Program-made: the position numbers and the translations under genes | The notes under the pieces: model-generated | What the model was told of the DNA's origin: nothing | The model's input: the letters and a program-made list of their open reading frames with translations, nothing else | The model's database searches: none | Assembly (NCBI GenBank): GCA_965178125.1 | Contig: OZ237752.1 | Coordinates: 682,001-746,000 of the forward strand | Direction of reading: 5' to 3' | Length of the DNA: 64,000 bases | From: Bilabrum cf. latius | Lineage: Eukaryota; Bigyra: Bicosoecida; Bigyra; Bicosoecida | Shown here: positions 61,875 through 64,000 of the stretch, piece by piece | How positions within the stretch are numbered: position 1 is the stretch's first letter | Layout of the letters: each line of letters starts with the position of its first letter

Positions 61875-64000
61875 TCACGGCATGTACCCAAGTAGCATGC
61901 CGGCACCGAGTCCGAGCCGCATGCTCCTCGAAGCATCCGCTTGCCCAAACCCCCACAGCACCGGCGGCACCCTCTCACGAGAGGCCTCGAGCACCTGCTC
62001 CCAGGGACCGAGCAGATCCCTCTCCGGGTCTGCATACGCCCAAACATCGCACAGGGCGTGCACAAACCCCGTCACAAACACCCCGCAATCGCACCCGTTG
62101 AGCTGCCGAGGCAGCGCCACCGAGCGCAACCTACTTCCGGTTTGCTCATAAGATCGCCTCGTTGCACGTCGCGACATTGCAGTGCCGTGCACCTCCCGCG
62201 GGGCTTCCTTCGATCCGACGGCGCCTTGCCTTGCGACGGACTCTCTCGCCACCGCAGACGCGAACTCCCGCTCGATCAGGGGGGCCCGCACCCGCCCCCG
62301 CCTCCGCAGCAGCAGCGCTGATTCGTTTCCCGGATTGTCGCGAGTGTTGCTGCTGCTCCTGCCTGCAGTGACCCGCCTGCCCTCCGACCCAACGGCTCCG
62401 CCTGCCAGCGACAGCAGAGACGAGGAAGAGGAGGAGGAGCCTGCAGGAACAGGGCCATTGCCGCCGTGTCCACTGGAACCAGCTGCAACCGCAGCAGCAG
62501 CAGGTGTACCGCTACCGTTGCTTTCAGACGTCTAGGATGGGTCGCTACGGTAGTGCAGCTTCAGGCGGCTGGCAGGTGTGTCCCGTGGCAGAGGCAGCGA
62601 CCCTGCCCAGCGATAGGACATCTTCTTCCACTGCGATGCCTCCATTGGCATGACCGTTCCCGTCGTGTCTTTCGCCACCTTCTTGTCGTGCCACTCGTCA
62701 CATGCCCACCGAATCAGCACGTCCCTGACCCCCCCGTCAGAGCCGCCCAACGAGTCCAGGAAGCAAACGGTGCGGGCCTGCATGTCTAGCACCGCGCACA
62801 CCCAATGCGTATCAGCCTGATTGATAGGGAACACGACCCTTCGCAGTGCAAAGACGTCCGTCGCCTTGGTCCAGCGCTGTACCCTAGAGTAGTCGTAGCC
62901 ATTCCTGCCACCCGTGAGCGCGGTCATGAAGAAGCTGCGGAACACGAAGGCGCCCCCTCGGCGCCGCGCATCCGCCATTGCGGCCTCTGAGGGCTGCGGC
63001 AGCGGCTGCTGATGTTGCTGCTGTTGCTGCTGCTACGCATCCCTGGGCTTCCACCTCGCAGCACCAGCCCCTGTCGTAGACTCGCTATACTCGGTTGCAG
63101 CCCCCTCCGGCACCTTGCTTGCTCCTTGTTCCCTGCCCGGATCCCCGCACATGGCGGCAGCAGCCGGGGTGCTCTGCGCGTCATCCGCTCCAGCGGTGCG
63201 CCGAGCCGCCGGCACGTCCGCAGATGAGCTTCCGCTGCTGTCCCTGGCAGTGTGCCTGGGTCTAAGCAGCGGCGGTGCGTACCACGTACCGTCCACCCGC
63301 CTGGCGAGCTCTTCCAGCTGCATTGCATTGCGGTCCGCAGCGACGAGGGCTCCAAAGATCACGGCTGGGTCGGTGAGCCACTTGCCGGGCAGCAGCCTGC
63401 CATAATCGACGAGGTGGGGGGTGCAGTGCCTGCTGGCACACGCCCTCGCTTTCTTGCCCGCGTCGCCTTGCCGCATCATGTCACCCACTCGGGCTAGCAC
63501 CGCCTGGTTCGCTGGCACCGCGGCTTTCCGTGCGGCAGACAGCACTCCGAGCTTGCGGAGTCGGCGCTTGATGGCTTCAACAACAACTTGTCTGCCGATC
63601 AGCGGGCCAATGTTTTCCGTGCGCGCGAGGGCAAATGCCTCTGCGGCTTGATCGCCAGCTCTCGAGGAAGCTTCGAGTGGGGTTGCAGTTCTGCTCCTCT
63701 TGCGGAGCATCGACAGCAGCCCCCCGCGATGAGTTGCTGTGGACTGTACCAAACTTGCACCCTGGCCTACTTTCGCTAGGGACGGCACTTGGCTGGGAGT
63801 CTGTTGCCGGAATCCGGTCGCTGCAGCCCCGACGGCGTGTTTCATCGCGCTCGTAGCCGCTGCAAGGCCCTATGGGGAGCCCGATCGAGCTACAAATCTT
63901 GTACTTAATCTCAGCAAGGAGTTCGACACATTTGCTTTCACTGAGCTGCCTGGTAGAGTTGGGGGTGTGTACTGTCTTCGTGATTCAAGTAGTTGCTCCG
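61875..64000 (-). CDS. Ulp1/SENP-like cysteine protease (5' end beyond window)
   Basis: The minus-strand frame is open from the window edge to TGA 61875-61877, with TAG at 63870, 63033 and 62532. The only in-window ATG before the conserved part is 63843-63845, but the frame stays open upstream. Ulp1 features in order: GKWLTDPAVIFGALVAAD (the W-L-x-D entry motif); FVFRSFFMTALTGG; YDYSRVQRWTKATDVFALRR; HWVCAVLDM with the catalytic His; FLDSLGG with the Asp; and RQLNGCDCGVFVTGF with the oxyanion Gln and nucleophile Cys (codon 62085-62087). The triad is intact, so it is probably active in processing or removing SUMO or a related modifier. Two low-complexity insertions are present: about 90 residues after the WLTD motif, and about 200 between Asp and Gln. 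The first contains TAG directly before CAG CAG CAA CAG CAG CAA. Confidence 0.85.

Noticed and set aside
1-64000. Decayed or pseudogenised locus full of premature stops
   Set aside because: The interruptions are exclusively TAG; there are no in-frame TAA, TGA or frameshifts within exons, and catalytic motifs are intact on both sides.
1-64000. UAG decoded as leucine, or as selenocysteine/pyrrolysine recoding
   Set aside because: TAG within Gln runs and at polar alignment columns favours Gln. Recoding needs local signals and does not occur at over 100 sites. Leu is not fully excluded: the TAG in the signal peptide at 26008 would accept it.
1-64000. Bacterial origin with operons
   Set aside because: Phase-consistent introns, the nucleoporin-like, BK, SPX, GARP and Ulp1 proteins, and no ribosome-binding-site pattern all indicate a eukaryote.

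Overview
This window comes from a GC-rich nuclear genome of a eukaryote, probably a protist of unresolved lineage. Several genes have spliceosomal introns (GT...AG, mostly 60 to 360 bases). The products are eukaryotic: a HECT ubiquitin ligase, a large nucleoporin-like protein, a BK-type potassium channel, an SPX protein, a GARP/Myb factor, a SUMO-type protease and a mitochondrial HIBCH.

The dominant feature of the window is its genetic code. Nearly every gene is one continuous reading frame interrupted only by TAG codons, roughly 120 in total. Every frame ends at TAA or TGA, never at TAG (15 gene ends: 4 TAA, 11 TGA). The clearest case is the first gene: 5,392 codons in one frame with 40 in-frame TAG and no in-frame TAA or TGA. 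TAG is therefore a sense codon here. The sequence points to glutamine, because TAGs sit inside or beside CAG/CAA runs in three genes and fall at polar alignment positions in the Nudix and HIBCH proteins. All gene models below read TAG as an amino acid (X, probably Gln).

Layout. 1-16179 (+): 3' part of a giant HECT E3 ligase with Tudor-like, SPRY, UBA-like and PA domains. 16909-18876 (-): multi-pass membrane protein. 19686-23453 (-): large helical protein. 23573-25714 (+): unknown protein with a coiled-coil end. 25957-29106 (+): secreted six-hairpin glycosidase-like protein. 29427-30635 (-): mitochondrial 3-hydroxyisobutyryl-CoA hydrolase. 30782-32851 (+): type II membrane sulfotransferase-like protein. 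33336-36602 (+): unknown Cys-rich-start protein. 37200-45171 (+): Nup205/Nup192-like nucleoporin. 45400-50675 (-): BK-type K+ channel. 50754-52911 (-): SPX protein. 53149-58247 (+): GARP/Myb SHLQKYR factor. 58476-60074 (-): NADH-pyrophosphatase-type Nudix hydrolase. 60369-61685 (-): uracil phosphoribosyltransferase-like protein. 61875-64000 (-): Ulp1/SENP-like protease, running off the window.

There is no sign of operons or a mobile island: orientation alternates and spacers are short (79 to about 840 bases). The genes look like unrelated housekeeping and signalling functions sharing a compact locus. Exon joins were found by hand from GT/AG boundaries that preserve phase and restore family motifs; they need transcript support.
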